DNA of 64,000 bases from Choanephora cucurbitarum (taxonomy: Eukaryota > Mucoromycota > Mucoromycetes > Mucorales > Choanephoraceae): the NCBI GenBank assembly GCA_025331435.1, contig JAIWNI010000002.1, forward strand, positions 310,001 through 374,000, given 5' to 3'. Shown piece after piece: positions 10,641-22,709 of this stretch (positions are counted from its first letter, which is position 1; every line of letters starts with the position of its first letter). A program made the position numbers and the translations under genes. The notes under the pieces were generated by a model. The model saw nothing but the letters and a program-made list of their open reading frames with translations, made no database searches and was not told where the DNA came from.

Positions 10641-13600
10641 AAGTTGGAGTTTTTGCCCAACTTTCTCATTTTGATTTAAACCAACAAGTAGTATAGCTAC
10701 ACAAGACACATACACAAAAAGCGTATGAAATATTACTAAACCAGCTCTCTTGATGAAGTTACTTGGCACGATGTATGTATGGAAGAGATAGGGATGTCAA
10801 ACGATGCAGTATAATTCAGCTTTATTAAAGTGCGTAGTGGAGCCAAAGAAAGAGAAAGAGCTATAAAAAATCAAGCTTGCAAGTGATGGAGTAGTCAGTG
10901 CAAGCAAAATAGGTATTTGTAAGAGAGAACTTTTCAGGAACAAGTGTTAGGTAAAGGACTCGTTCAGACAACCAGTAGGATGGTATGAAAACACAATGCA
11001 CGCTGCTTATTAAGGCTGCACTTAAAGGTAGTTTAGACTTCAATAGTGAGTAAATAGTGTTATAGAACAGACAAGTTGAATGATTTTGATTGTATCCTAG
11101 AAGAGAATGTTGGAAAGTAATTCAATTAAATGTCTCTAATCCTGATTATTCTTGTGGAAAGAAACACAATGAAGTACTCTTTATATGAATTGAGCGAAGC
11201 GAATGATAGAATGGTGTGGAAGAATGCAACGGATACTATTGATTAGAGTAGAGAACCCTTTGAAATAAGAATTCATTTTGCTTAAGTTTTTCGAATAAAG
11301 CCAACGATTTTTACTAGACATTATGAATATAGGAAAACATCTTGTTTATATGTACTCTACCTTAAATGGTCTTCTATAGGGGTTTGTCTTTACTTTCTTG
11401 GACAAGCAACTGTTACTTGAGCTTGTCAGTATGGCACTAATCGCTAAAGCTGGAACCAGGTAGTAAACATGTGTTGCCCCCCCTATATACTTGAGATTGT
11501 TTCAAGCTATTCATACTATTTATGATTTCACCAAAGTTGTCAATCTATTTGTCCAAACAACAGCGGATCAGTCTTTTTATTTTCAATAACGGTGCTTTTC
11601 CTTCCCTTTGCATAGCCTGATACCCTTTCTATTCTTCATTATCTTGATTAGATTCTTTCTCGCAACTAGTACTCTAAGAAAATTATAAGTTTATTACTAC
11701 GATACGCTTTCTTTTGCATCTCAAAGACGAACTTGTCTTGTTCCTCTTCTATTTGAGTAAACCAAAATATAAAGTTATACTTTTAATTAAATGGTACATT
11801 AGTTCTGCAGAACTTTTTATATTTTGTCAGATGTTTTTTAAGAAAGAGAAGGCAGCAACGTTACACAATGTTCAAGCCAGCTGAACAAATCACGGCATCC
11901 CTCCCGGTTTAACCGTAAAAATCATGACTGGTCGCTATACAATACAACAGCGCTTGGTCTTCTCTTTTCTTTTGCGACTTGAGGTGTAGATATGTTTCAT
12001 TGACCTAGCTAGTATTATATACATTATAAAAATATCCTTGTATTTTAAGAAAGAACCTTTTTTTTAATAGATGCCTAGGTCAAGTAATTTTAGTCATTCC
12101 ATAACCATTCGTAAACCAGAAGTTCTGCCTGATTTTGTCGCTCTTTTTCTTTGTTTAGAAGATGTGCTATTTGAGGTGATTGAAAAATGGTTTATTGTGA
12201 AAGAATCAAAAAATATCAAGTTAACCTATACTTCAAACAAATTACTGAAGCAGTGAGCAGGCGTCATGTAGCCATACTTCTTCTTTTCCTACATCGAAGA
12301 AAAAGGAGGAAAAGTTAGAATAAGTTGTTATATCGGATAACACACACGCAATTGAATGTTGTTTGAATCAGCTAAAAGGATACACTGACACTGGAGCACG
12401 GTATAAATTCTAAATCTGATTGTTTGAAGCAAAAAAAACAAACAAATGAGCCGAAGAAGAGAATTAGTGTTTATATCAACAAACCCGATCAACTGTCTTT
12501 GTTTCCAAACTAAATTCATGCAAAGAAATCCGGATCACTTCTAATTTCGTATTCTATTCACATTAAAGCTCCGTGTACCCTCCATAAAAGAACAGCTCCT
12601 AAAAGAGAGAATTGGGGAGAAGAGATTCTTTCTTTTTTGTAAATTCTCTTAAGCTGTCTCCTCAACGATTTCTAAAATAACCAATATTGAATTACATCAA
12701 TGTTCTTCATTTCATCTATTTGTTTCTTTTTCTCAAAGCAACGTAGTACAAGTAACATTTGTAAAGTGAAAGCTTAAGCAAAATAAGAAAGTAAAAAGAT
12801 TGCTATGCTTGTTTCCATTGAACTTGTTTATTAACGAAGAAGATCCGTGCCATGAGTCATGGTTACCAAAAAGAGATTTTTTCAGTGTATTATCGTCATC
12901 ATTGATATATTTAGAGTACCAAACAAAACAGCAGAGAGGTAGATGAAAGGCGCACAAAATATTTGTCCTCTAGTTACATAAAAAATTATCGGAAAGGATC
13001 AAATAAACTATGCGTTTGAATCGCACCATTTCAATTAATTAAATTTAAGCATGCATCTAACTATTTTCTCGATGGAAAAAGAAAACGAGTGAAATCTGTC
13101 AAGATTGTCTATTATATTTTCAAAAAACTACGTGTAGAGAGAGAAGAAAATAGACCGAGAAGAATTCAACCCGAGTTGCTTCAGCTATTTAATTTTATCG
13201 AATAAACTGTTTTATGTTTGAAGACAAAAATCGCAGGTCTTTCTTTTTTTTCTTTCCTTTTCAAAGATTTATATTCATTGACTCGGATAGAACGAAAAGA
13301 GAAGCAAGAGCTTACTGGTTGATCCGATTTTACTTCTTCAAATAAAGACAAGTCAGAAAACATGCTTTAATAAGTAACCTTGCTTTTGAGAATCATGATA
13401 AACCGCCGATTGCTCTTGATTAGCAAGCCGCGCCGTATGTCCGAAGGTAGAAAAAAAAGGCTGAATTAAGATACCGAAATTTGAATCTTAACCTTGAAGT
13501 AAAGACATACAGCATATAATAGTCAAAGCTTTGTCTTTCTTTCTTTTCTTGGCCTATGAACGTTTTCTGTTAGATTATAGAAAAAGAAATGGCAAAATAA

Positions 13601-13998
13601 TGAACAAGCAACAGTAGTTTAATAATTCTTTGGTACACGATGGATAGTGGAACGATAACCAAAACAAAAAATATACGATTAAAAAACAACCTTTAAACGT
13701 TTCCGTTAACCTCCTTTGGTTTTTTCGTATTCCCTACTTCCACGTTGTTCCTCCCCTTAAATAAATATTCGAAAATTAGAATAAAAACCCTTTTTTTTAT
13801 TCGCTTATTCGTGATTCATTTTCTCTTTTTTTTTGTTTTTTCCTCTCTCTCTTTTCACCTTTAATACTTTCCTTTATTCATTCCTTTTTTTAATAGCTAT
13901 TAACTCGCTATTCTATTCTTCCCCTCTCTCTTTTTTTTCCTCCTCATTTTCTCTATTCTCTCTCTCCCTTTTTTAAAATCTATTTTTGAGAATTACCC
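10641..13998. other. Intergenic; promoter side of the Zn2Cys6 gene
   Basis: About 3.4 kb of AT-rich sequence without a gene I can support. A 61-codon frame at 12071-12256 (+, MPRSSNFSHSI) follows a T-rich stretch ending AATAG but matches nothing known. From about 13740 to 13990 the sequence becomes strongly pyrimidine-rich (runs of CTTTT and CTCTC) directly before the ATG at 13999, a typical fungal transcription-start leader for the downstream regulator. Confidence 0.4.
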
Positions 13999-14877
13999 AT
14001 GCTTTACAATAATGACAACATTGCTGCTACTGTAGCAGAAACAACAAATGTACAAATGCCTGTAGATAAAACAAGACGTAAGCGTCTCAAGGTCGTGAGT
14101 GCTTGTAGTGAGTGCCGCCGAAAGAAGACAAAGTGTAATGGAGAAAAGCCCTGTGCCGGTTGCATCAAAACCAACGTCGATTGCAAGTATGCCAATTCCG
14201 CAGCCAAAACCAAACAACAAAAGCAACAGACACAACGACCTCAATTGCAAACACAGGTACATCAACCAAAGCCTCAACCACAGCCGCAACCACAACGTTC
14301 TTTGGCCTCTCATGATACCATATTGCAAGTGCAGCCTCAAACGTCTTGTTCTAGTGAACAACAACAAAATGAGAAAACGACAGCTATGATTCAAGCCATT
14401 GAGCAACGTTTAAGTGTGATTGAAGACATTCTGCAAGTCTTTTTGGCCAACAGTAATCTCAACAAGCAAAACTCCGTTCCACAACATTATCACTATCAGC
14501 ATTCCGCTGCCGGTCCGTACCACGGTGATTATTATCTCACTAATAAGCGTAAATATTCAGATTACTATTCGCAAGACGATAGTCTAAAGCTACCACCACC
14601 ACATAACTATCAACCTACATTATCTGAATCATCATCCACCTCAACCACTTCTTCTGTTTGTTCTACTGGCTCTTCACCAAAGATCAGTGCGATACAGACA
14701 CTGCTAAACAATGACTCAAAGAGCAATGAGGATTATTCTACTACCAAAAGACCATCTGCATTCTTCAGACCTACCCCCTCCAACCATACTATAGCTAGCG
14801 GCGCTGGATCACCACCTGTTATAGTTCACCATCGAGACTATTACAGTACTCATGGTCCTGTCACAGGATCGGTCTGA
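13999..14877 (+). CDS. Zn(II)2Cys6 binuclear-cluster transcription factor
   Basis: A nuclear DNA-binding regulator, 292 aa, single exon. The Zn2Cys6 cluster has cysteines at residues 36, 39, 46, 52, 55 and 62, spaced C-x2-C-x6-C-x5-C-x2-C-x6-C, preceded by a basic TRRKRLK stretch that can serve as nuclear signal and DNA contact. Downstream is a Gln/Pro-rich low-complexity region (about 72-125), then a short predicted coiled-coil segment (MIQAIEQRLSVIEDILQVFL, about 132-151) that may dimerise, and a Ser/Thr-rich tail. There is no fungal-specific middle homology domain, so the protein is short for the class. The ATG follows a long pyrimidine-rich leader. Target genes cannot be inferred from the neighbours. 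Confidence 0.9.
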   Translation: MLYNNDNIAATVAETTNVQMPVDKTRRKRLKVVSACSECRRKKTKCNGEKPCAGCIKTNVDCKYANSAAKTKQQKQQTQRPQLQTQVHQPKPQPQPQPQRSLASHDTILQVQPQTSCSSEQQQNEKTTAMIQAIEQRLSVIEDILQVFLANSNLNKQNSVPQHYHYQHSAAGPYHGDYYLTNKRKYSDYYSQDDSLKLPPPHNYQPTLSESSSTSTTSSVCSTGSSPKISAIQTLLNNDSKSNEDYSTTKRPSAFFRPTPSNHTIASGAGSPPVIVHHRDYYSTHGPVTGSV

Positions 14878-17800
14878 TGTATTTAATTACATATGCAACT
14901 TATAAAATAATAATAAAAACAAAGAAAAAAAAGCTATAACTATTGCTCTTGATGTGATCACATGTGGTATCCCCTCTCTCTCTCTCTCTGTCGAATTAAG
15001 ATATAATGCTGCACGTTAAGCATGAGCCAATTGTATTTTTTAGACTAGTTGTCAGGTGAACTTGTACATGTCAATCATGAAGGCATAAGCCGAAAATCAT
15101 TGTGCTCATTTAAATTGAATATTGTTTGCAACACATTTTTTTTATTTGTGTATGCCTTGTACTTGTTCCATATGAATAATATTGTTATTGCTATACTACA
15201 AAAGAAATAGATTTGCTTCCGTTCCCAACTTAAGATGCATTTTTTTTTTTCAAAAAAGAGACTCTCAAAAGAAGTCTGCAACGGTCTTGAAATATTGAGT
15301 AGAGGGCCTGAATTTGGTAACTAGATACATGTTCCCGAAAAAAGCAAGTGCTTTACGTGCTTCTCGAGATTTAACAAGCCGGTCAAGGGAATGAACATGA
15401 AGATTTGTTTCTTTGAAAGTAAACTAATCAAATGATAATTTATCAAATACTAGTTAGGATGAGCTTTGGCTGCCTTTTTCTATATTAGAGAAAGAAGAAA
15501 CAGACAAACAGACGTTGATATTTGACGGCAGTCTAATTTGAATCTGCATGTCGTATAAAGTTGGCTCTTCGAAAGCTTCAGAAAATATAGTGACAAAATA
15601 AAGGAAAATACCGATAAAAGTGGCATGATTCAAAAACTGGATCAAGCAAAGTTGATAACTCTATTTCATCCAGAAATGATCGCGAACTCACGCTAGTTTG
15701 AAGGAGGCTTTTAGATGCTTTAGTAGCACGAGCAAAATCAACTATCAGTCTTTACCTATTTTTTTCTGTTTGTATACCAGCAGGCATGTAAATTTCTCAT
15801 TAGAGTCATCGCCGATGATTTGCAATGTGATTTCGCTTAGGACTTTCCTTTTTGAAGGGCTTCGTGTAAGAATTAAGAATCATAACAAACAAGAAAGGAA
15901 AATATCTGCTGAATGATGAACATTTAAAACAACTGGGAACAATTTGAAATAAGCTACTTGAGTGTTGATGGAATTTTTCGGATATTGGTTGGAACAACCG
16001 CTCTTCTTGTAGGTCTCTGAAGAATAAGCTTGCACTATCCTACTTCAAATCAGTGAGCATTGTTGTACATTAATACTGCTCATTTGATTAGGTCTTACTC
16101 AAAATAAACTTACAACAACTTTAAAGATAATGAGTGGACGCCATAACAAACAATCTTTAGAGCTAAGTCATTTTATGGCAAATACTCTCAAATTCAAACA
16201 ATATCTTGAGTTGGTTACATGATCTCTAATCTTTGTATATCTGTTGATGCGCTTGAAGCTTGTTGTGTCGAATGAAGAGCAGAACGTCTTTCATCTGAGC
16301 TATATGTAAATCAATCAAGGATTCACCTGTGCTTCCTAAAGGCTTCTTTGCATGTTTTTTTGTAACACTGGATCAAAAAAGATAAAATTATCTAGCTCTT
16401 GCACCACATCACCTGATGTTTGTATAAAGACATTTGAGGTAAAGAGCTGAAAGGAATTAACCCACCTTAAATTAGCTAAATTAACAAACCCAACAGAACT
16501 TTTCTCAATACAACACTAGCGACCCAAAGAGTAATTGTAGACTAAGTAGTTAGTTGAGAACAGTACTAACAATACTGAGCGCTGGTTTTATTCGTCGCGG
16601 CTATGTTCATAGTGACTAATTTTGATTTGAAATTAGAGGCTAAGCAAATCATACATTATCTTGATTTGTGCTAATTGCACCAAGCATTCATTTTTCTTTT
16701 TCCGTAACAGCATGCAGTTTATTGTTTACTCAAAGAACGCAAAGTAGATCCAGACGTTAATTTCATGTTATATTTTTGATCCTATTACAGAAATTATAGT
16801 CATTTTGGTAAGATTCGCCTTTATTAAACACAAAAATCAAAACCACTGTTCATGTGTGGCTCGCAAACATCCTGGGTTCTTTGCAGGCTATACTCAAAGA
16901 CTAGCTTTCAAGTTTGATTACATTTACGCTTATAGGAAATGTAAAATACTATCTTCTTTCTTCTTTTTTCGTATATTTGAAAAATGATTCCTCTTTAGAA
17001 AGACAGAATCGCTTTGTTTTTGTTCTTTATTAAAAGCAGAAGATAATACGCCAAAGAATATCATGAGATCAATTATAATTTATACCTCACTATAAACAAT
17101 GCAGCAGTAAAGGTACAAGTTTATCCTAAATTCTTTTAGCTTAGAAACTCAGTTTGATCTATTTTGTTATCATTCTTTTAGGCAGACCATTTGCTGATTC
17201 TTCTCTTTGAGAAAATCGTATAACACTAAACATCGTAAGCTAAGTAATTGATAGGTAGCGTCATCTATTTTTCCATTGCTTCAGGGAGAGACTACAGCAT
17301 ATGATTTTGTACCGCCAAAAATAAAAAGAAACAAATTGTCGTACAGTTTGATTGTCACACAATTTATTTTAATTTAGTTCGAGTAAAGGAATCTTGAGCC
17401 CGAAAGGTAAAGTTTTTTTACATAGTAAACAAGAGTAGATTACATAGACTTAGGACCTGTATAAGCTAGTTCAATTGACAGATTGGCTGTGTATTAGGAG
17501 AGTGATCTTGATGTTTGAGAATGTCCAACAAGCCAACATTTTCGTTTCTCTCTGAAAAGGGTGATACAGTCATTGTTTCTTTGCTTATATCTGCGTTTGT
17601 CAGCTATACTTGTTATAGATCAGCACAACGATTTGCACTCGCTTGGTCTTGAGAAATTCCGAGACAATAATCACAACTGAAATCAAAAATTTCTTTTCTT
17701 GTGTAAAGATGGAAACGATCAATTGATTTACCTACAGTCAAAATCAGGCAAGCGTTTAATTCATTCACTATATTTGACTTATATGCGTGGAATATTAACG

Positions 17801-18079
17801 AAATCTAAGATCCTCCCTGATTCTTTCTTGGTTCAGTTCGAATCTAAGAAAAAATAGAGATAGCAAAAAAAAAGAAACCTTTTGATATACTCAAGTAATA
17901 TGTTTTCTGTAGAAAAACAATAGAGGAAGAAAGTTTATTTCTTCCTTGGTATACCAAAATAGTGCACTATGAACAAAAATGGAAAACCTAAGTTTAAACA
18001 TTGGAATTGTTACGCAAGGACCAGATACGCAAATTGAATTTGAAATAGTATGAGTAAATATAAATAAGTTTGCTCTCTT

Positions 18080-18103
18080 TTCTCTCTCTCTCTCTCTCTC
18101 TCT
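18080..18103 (+). repeat. (TC)n microsatellite upstream of CYRI
   Basis: About 12 uninterrupted TC units, roughly 310 nt before the CYRI start codon. Confidence 0.9.
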
Positions 18104-18281
18104 TATTCTTAAAATATATATTTCAATACTGTTCAAATCTTAAAGATTTAACGTATCCCCATACTCTCATTTACATCTAAAAAAAAACTTCTTTCACTAG
18201 AATATCCAAAAAAAAATTACTCGAGAAATTTCGAGACTCCATACAATCATTTAAACTAGACACTCATTTTCTTTTTCTTTT

Positions 18282-18285
<4 letters not shown>

Positions 18286-18313
<28 letters not shown>
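18286..18313 (+). repeat. (CT)n microsatellite upstream of CYRI
   Basis: About 14 uninterrupted CT units following a CTTTTT-rich stretch, roughly 100 nt before the start codon. The position fits a pyrimidine-rich leader or core promoter. Confidence 0.9.
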
Positions 18314-18317
<4 letters not shown>

Positions 18318-18408
18318 GCAATTTATAAAGGTAGTTTGATCCTCACTTGACTTCACTCTAAGATATGAAAAAATAACCCTTGTTTCTGACTCTAGTAAAT
18401 AATCTAAT

Positions 18409-19717
18409 ATGGGTCAATTAATCTCTGGCTTGAATCTCCGTTCAGGTGATACGCTTGTACCTGAGCTAGGTTTTGACATTGAAAGTGAGTAAAGAAACTA
18501 TAAACCAAAAGCGCATATTAACTGATGATTTTTTCCAGATGCTACACCTTCCAGTCAAGAGCTTCAGCTGTACAACAAATTCTATTCTGCTTTAATAAAA
18601 CCTGGTCCTACTTTGTTGAGCCTGCTCGAAAGTTATGTACCTGCTTCTGAATTGATCAGAGATGCCATTATGAAGCCAACTCCTGAAAATGAAGCAAAGG
18701 CTTGGGATGCTGTCTCTCCAACAGTAGATGTATTACGAGATGTATTTGATTATTCAATTGATCTCGGTATGATATTCCACAAAGAACTTGGTGATGCCTA
18801 ATCGATTAACATCTTTTCCATTTTTGTATAAATTTGCTTAGCACAATATCTGCCAAAATTGCTCAGCGTTCTCTGTGAAGGTGATGTTAACAAAAACTTG
18901 GAAAAGAACCAAGGCCTTGCCAAGTTATTTGCTGAATTGCTTGACTTTGTTTTTGAGTTTGATAGCCTAAAGGTAATTTTCAAAAAAAAAAACTAGTTTT
19001 CTAGAAGTTGTTTTTTTTTCTTAAATAGAAGTTGGCCTAATCATTTCTTTTCTATAGATGCGTAGTCCAACTTTGCAAAACGATTTTTCATACTATAGGC
19101 GTATGTTACAAAGAGGACGTTATAGCGATACACGCAGTAACCAAAGCGTGTCTGATCTTCGAAGCGAAATGATAGAAGATGAGCAAGCTAACAACATTTC
19201 ATTATTTATTGCGTATCCTACGCCCATGCTCAAATGTGTAATTGATACAATCACCGACTTTGTTAACCAACAACAATTACAAAAGAGTGTAGGAGGCTGC
19301 TTGGCTGCTCTATGGTCTAACTGTTACACTAATGTTAGCAAAAAGAAGTAAGTTGTCCTTTTTTACAATAAGGAAAGTTACTCAACAATTCCATAGAAAT
19401 CAAAATGCATTTACCTCAGCATTTTGCATGAAGGTGATGGTAGTCTCTATTGTCCTCTATGACCACATTGATCCAAATGGTGCTTTCTACAAGCACTCCC
19501 CTATCAATGTAAGTCATCAGTCTATATGGATTATCTTAATCTAACACTGTTTGAATAGATTAAACACTCTGTAAAAATAATTCAAACAAACAACAACTTG
19601 AATGCTTCAAAGGAATTAAACGCAAACAGTCTATTATCAGCATTGCGTTATAATTCTAAGCATTTGAATGATGATACCACGCCAAAAAACCTTAGAAACT
19701 TAGTCTTGGCCACTTGA
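18409..19717 (+). CDS. CYRI (FAM49) family Rac1-binding regulator
   Basis: CYFIP-related Rac interactor: in animals and Dictyostelium it binds active Rac and restrains Scar/WAVE-driven actin assembly at the plasma membrane. Six exons: 18409-18484, 18539-18766, 18842-18972, 19058-19347, 19397-19508 and 19559-19717, giving 331 aa, close to the usual ~323. It begins MGQL, so the N-terminal glycine can be myristoylated as in animal CYRI. Conserved blocks are FDIENATPSSQE, EAKAWDAVSPTVDVL, LAKLFAELLDFVFEFD, QNDFSYYRRMLQRGR with the Arg-Arg pair implicated in Rac binding, VMVVSIVLYDHIDPNGAFYK and LLSALRYNSKHLNDDTT. All introns are 49-85 nt with canonical ends. The actin role in fungi is inferred from the family. 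Confidence 0.93.
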
Positions 19718-20672
19718 CAACTTTTTCCATTTTTTAATTCTACTCTATTGATAATGTAAATTTTGTTTGTACAAAAATAGTAATAAATCATGAATACATA
19801 CCCTTTCTCTTTCTTTATCATGACTAAGCCTTCAAGACACAAACTTAGTGTTTATCAGTTATGTAATCAAAATAACTATGTTTACGCCAATCATGAGGTA
19901 CAATAAGGCTTAAAACACACACACTAATGTATCATGTAAAGAATTGATTCATCCGCATCTAAATATATCCAGCAAAATATCAACTTCCTTTCCGTAATCC
20001 AACTTCTTGCATGTTCAAAATAAATTGTATCAAATGGGTTAAAGTGTTATATGACATTTGTTTGCACATGTCAACAACCTCTTCTCAGTATCAGTTACAG
20101 TATCTTTTCCTTCCTCCTCATGTTGCCTCATTAATTTTTTGATGTCCCGAAAGGGGCAAAATCTCAAGAACATCGGTCATGTCCGTCTCTCTTCCCTTTG
20201 TTTTGGCTAAAGACTTCTATTTAGCCAATAGGACGTTGATATCCGCATCTTCCGTCTGAGGGAAGGCTGGCTTACTACTTTCGGATGATGGAGTGCGAAA
20301 TTTTGACAGGTTAATTTAATTGCAATTGAATTAACTATTGCATTTTGTGAACACATGCGGATTTGAGACTTCCTAAGTTATACTTTCTTCAGTTTGTTGT
20401 ATGCTGCAAACTGTCTTCTGAAGGAACGATCATCACCTCTAAAGGGTGCTTCTTGTACTTATGATTTTCTTATTTTTTATCCCTCAAATAAATTTGATAT
20501 ATAGAAACGAACAAAAAAAAAACTAGCATTCCGAGACTTCATTCTCGTTGTCAAGTTTAGCTTCCTTCCATTGCTTGATATATTGAAGTACAGGTCTTTA
20601 ATTCAGTCGTCTGTATGTTTTCTTTTACTCCGCTGTTAAACTCTATTTTGCTTCTATTATGGTATGTTAAAC
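19718..20672. other. Intergenic between two convergent genes
   Basis: About 950 nt between the CYRI and PPR stop codons, holding both 3' UTRs. AT-rich; no gene, RNA or repeat seen. Confidence 0.4.
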
Positions 20673-22709
20673 TTAAAGAAGGGAAGGCGTCTTTCTCTTT
20701 GCTAAGCGTTCTTCCCTTTTCTTCTCTAATGCAGCTAAACGGTCAAAATCTAACTTGCGTTGATCTCGTATGCTCTTTAGTGAATCCATTAGACCAAGCT
20801 GCTCACAGTTTTCCAAGACTATCTCATACGTCTGGCTGTCCGGTAAAATGCTATTCAGACGCATGTCATGCCAAATATTCATTGATTCCGAGATTTTGCC
20901 TGCATCTTGCAGAGCGTTCATGATTCCGTTGTAAACAGTGATAGGCAGTTGAGCGCGCTTTAGCTTGGCATCATCATAAACACGCATGGCTGAACGTAGT
21001 TGACCTGCTGTGATGAGACTGTTGATGATGATGGAGTAAGTAACAAAATCGGGACGTATACTCTCATCTTCATGGCGTCTCATATAGCGGTATGTTCTTA
21101 ATATTTCCTTTACGGTGGGTGAAACGTATTCGCTTGATTCGTCTAAATTTTCCCACAAAACTTCGTCTGACCAGCTGCTTTGTGCTTGCTCAACCGGACG
21201 AGCAGGCTCCACTTGTTTGGACATGATAGAGAGATAGAGATTGAAAGTACGAGTCTCAGGTGCAATGCCTAATGAAGTCATTTTTGACCATATGAGTCTA
21301 GCTCTATTCAAATCTGGTGCAAATGCTTCTGGTCTACTGGCCAATACACCCAATATGGCGTTGAATGTGTGCTGATTAGGCTTGACCTTGTAAAAATGCA
21401 TATCTTCTAGGAGTGATAAAGCACGGTCGAAATGATGCGACCAGGTACATGCAGTTATCAAAGAAGTATATACTACAGCATCAAATCCGACGTTACTTTT
21501 TTTCATTTCATTGTAGAGATCAAACACAACATCTGTTGGAGTCTTTGGATCCTTAGATAAAACATCAATCACAATACTATAAGTATATCGATCCATGAGA
21601 GCACCTTCTCTTTTCATGAAATCAAACACATTGAGTGCTTCAGCAAATTTGTTTTGCTTTACATAAGCTGCCAGACAGGTGTTATAATCTCGAGTAGTAA
21701 CTTCTGTATTGGTGCGCTTCATTTCTTCAAGACTCTCCATAGGATCCCAGCTCATAGCAAGATAAATAGAAGTGTTTAAATAGATACCTGAAACTCTAGC
21801 TTGTTTAAACAACTTCTCTGCTTTAATCTTTGTCTGCGATGTTTGCATCAAAAGAGGTATCAAGACACCATATGATCTTACAGTAGGCTCAATACCCTTT
21901 TTCATCATATACTGAAACATTCTATAGGCTGAGTCGGGCTGTTGAGAATCTCTGTAAACTTTAAACATGTTCACATAGCTTTCTTCATCTGAATCCAATC
22001 CTCGTTTTGACATTTCAGCAAAATAGAATCCACAACTGCCATAATCATTAAGTCTTCTAAACTCGTTGATCAATCGAATATACGTTGTTTGGTTGTCATT
22101 TGGAAATAAGTTCAGCTCTCCTAACTGCTTGATAAACTGATGAAGTTCTCCCTTTGTACCATGTCTTCCAATGCCATTGATGATGGTTAAGATAGAGGTA
22201 GTGCTTGGCTTTGTTTGTGACTGCGATAATCCTTTAAAGACGAATCTAGCAGACTTCAAATCACCTAGAGCTATATAATAATTCATCAAAATATTGCATC
22301 CAACAACAAACACCTGGTCAAAGCCTTCTTGATCCAGACGCAAATGTACTTGAGTCAATATGTGTTGTGTTCGAGTAATTCTAGAGGCCAAGCTAGATGT
22401 CTTGTCTTTGAGTACAACTCGACTGATATCCATAAAGTCTTTCGCTGTCAGTGTGGGATCGTTGGACTCTATGCGCTGAACATAATTCTCCCAAAGTGCT
22501 TTCTTTTCTTGCGGAGTGTCTCCTACAGTCGATTCTTTGTAGAGATCAAGGGCTGGTTGATTGCTGATCTCTGGATCTGCAGCTGAAGAGAAGGTTCGAC
22601 AAATCGGTTGCGAAATCGCACGGCTGCTGTTGAGAAGACAGAAGCTAGCTTTGGGTTTACTAGCAGCTTTTGATGCATAGAGAAGGAGGGCTCTTGTGGT
22701 TCTAAACAT
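20673..22709 (-). CDS. Mitochondrial pentatricopeptide-repeat (PPR) protein
   Basis: An RNA-binding helical-repeat protein, 678 aa, single exon. The start is the ATG of MFRTTRALLLYASKAASKPK, a Ser/Ala/Arg-rich presequence without acids, typical of mitochondrial import. PPR units follow through most of the chain, for example ARFVFKGLSQSQTKPSTTSI, AYRMFQYMMKKGIEPTVRSY, ALNVFDFMKREGALMDRYTY, ALSLLEDMHFYKVKPNQHTF, AMRVYDDAKLKRAQLPITVY and SMNIWHDMRLNSILPDSQTY. The C-terminus is a charged helix (ALEKKREERLAKRK). Likely roles are processing, stability or translation of a mitochondrial transcript; the target cannot be read from the sequence. It is divergent from MRE11 with a 684-nt shared upstream region. 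Confidence 0.9.
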   Translation of the reverse strand: MFRTTRALLLYASKAASKPKASFCLLNSSRAISQPICRTFSSAADPEISNQPALDLYKESTVGDTPQEKKALWENYVQRIESNDPTLTAKDFMDISRVVLKDKTSSLASRITRTQHILTQVHLRLDQEGFDQVFVVGCNILMNYYIALGDLKSARFVFKGLSQSQTKPSTTSILTIINGIGRHGTKGELHQFIKQLGELNLFPNDNQTTYIRLINEFRRLNDYGSCGFYFAEMSKRGLDSDEESYVNMFKVYRDSQQPDSAYRMFQYMMKKGIEPTVRSYGVLIPLLMQTSQTKIKAEKLFKQARVSGIYLNTSIYLAMSWDPMESLEEMKRTNTEVTTRDYNTCLAAYVKQNKFAEALNVFDFMKREGALMDRYTYSIVIDVLSKDPKTPTDVVFDLYNEMKKSNVGFDAVVYTSLITACTWSHHFDRALSLLEDMHFYKVKPNQHTFNAILGVLASRPEAFAPDLNRARLIWSKMTSLGIAPETRTFNLYLSIMSKQVEPARPVEQAQSSWSDEVLWENLDESSEYVSPTVKEILRTYRYMRRHEDESIRPDFVTYSIIINSLITAGQLRSAMRVYDDAKLKRAQLPITVYNGIMNALQDAGKISESMNIWHDMRLNSILPDSQTYEIVLENCEQLGLMDSLKSIRDQRKLDFDRLAALEKKREERLAKRKTPSLL

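Larger units (their letters stand above)
14878..18408. other. Gene-poor 3.5 kb intergenic region
   Basis: Between the Zn2Cys6 gene and CYRI. Candidate frames are short (at most 81 codons) and none resembles a known protein. It holds (CT)n tracts near 14974-14989, 18080-18103 and 18286-18313. The last two lie within 350 nt upstream of the CYRI ATG and may be part of its promoter. No RNA gene was recognised. Confidence 0.4.

Noticed and set aside
10311..10769. 152-codon minus-strand frame
   Set aside because: Antisense to the Tc1/mariner relic; the + strand blocks (DGAPA, PRRPQ) explain the sequence better.
17800..17860. GTTCGAATC-like T-loop, possible tRNA
   Set aside because: No acceptor stem, D-loop or anticodon arm could be placed at the right distances.
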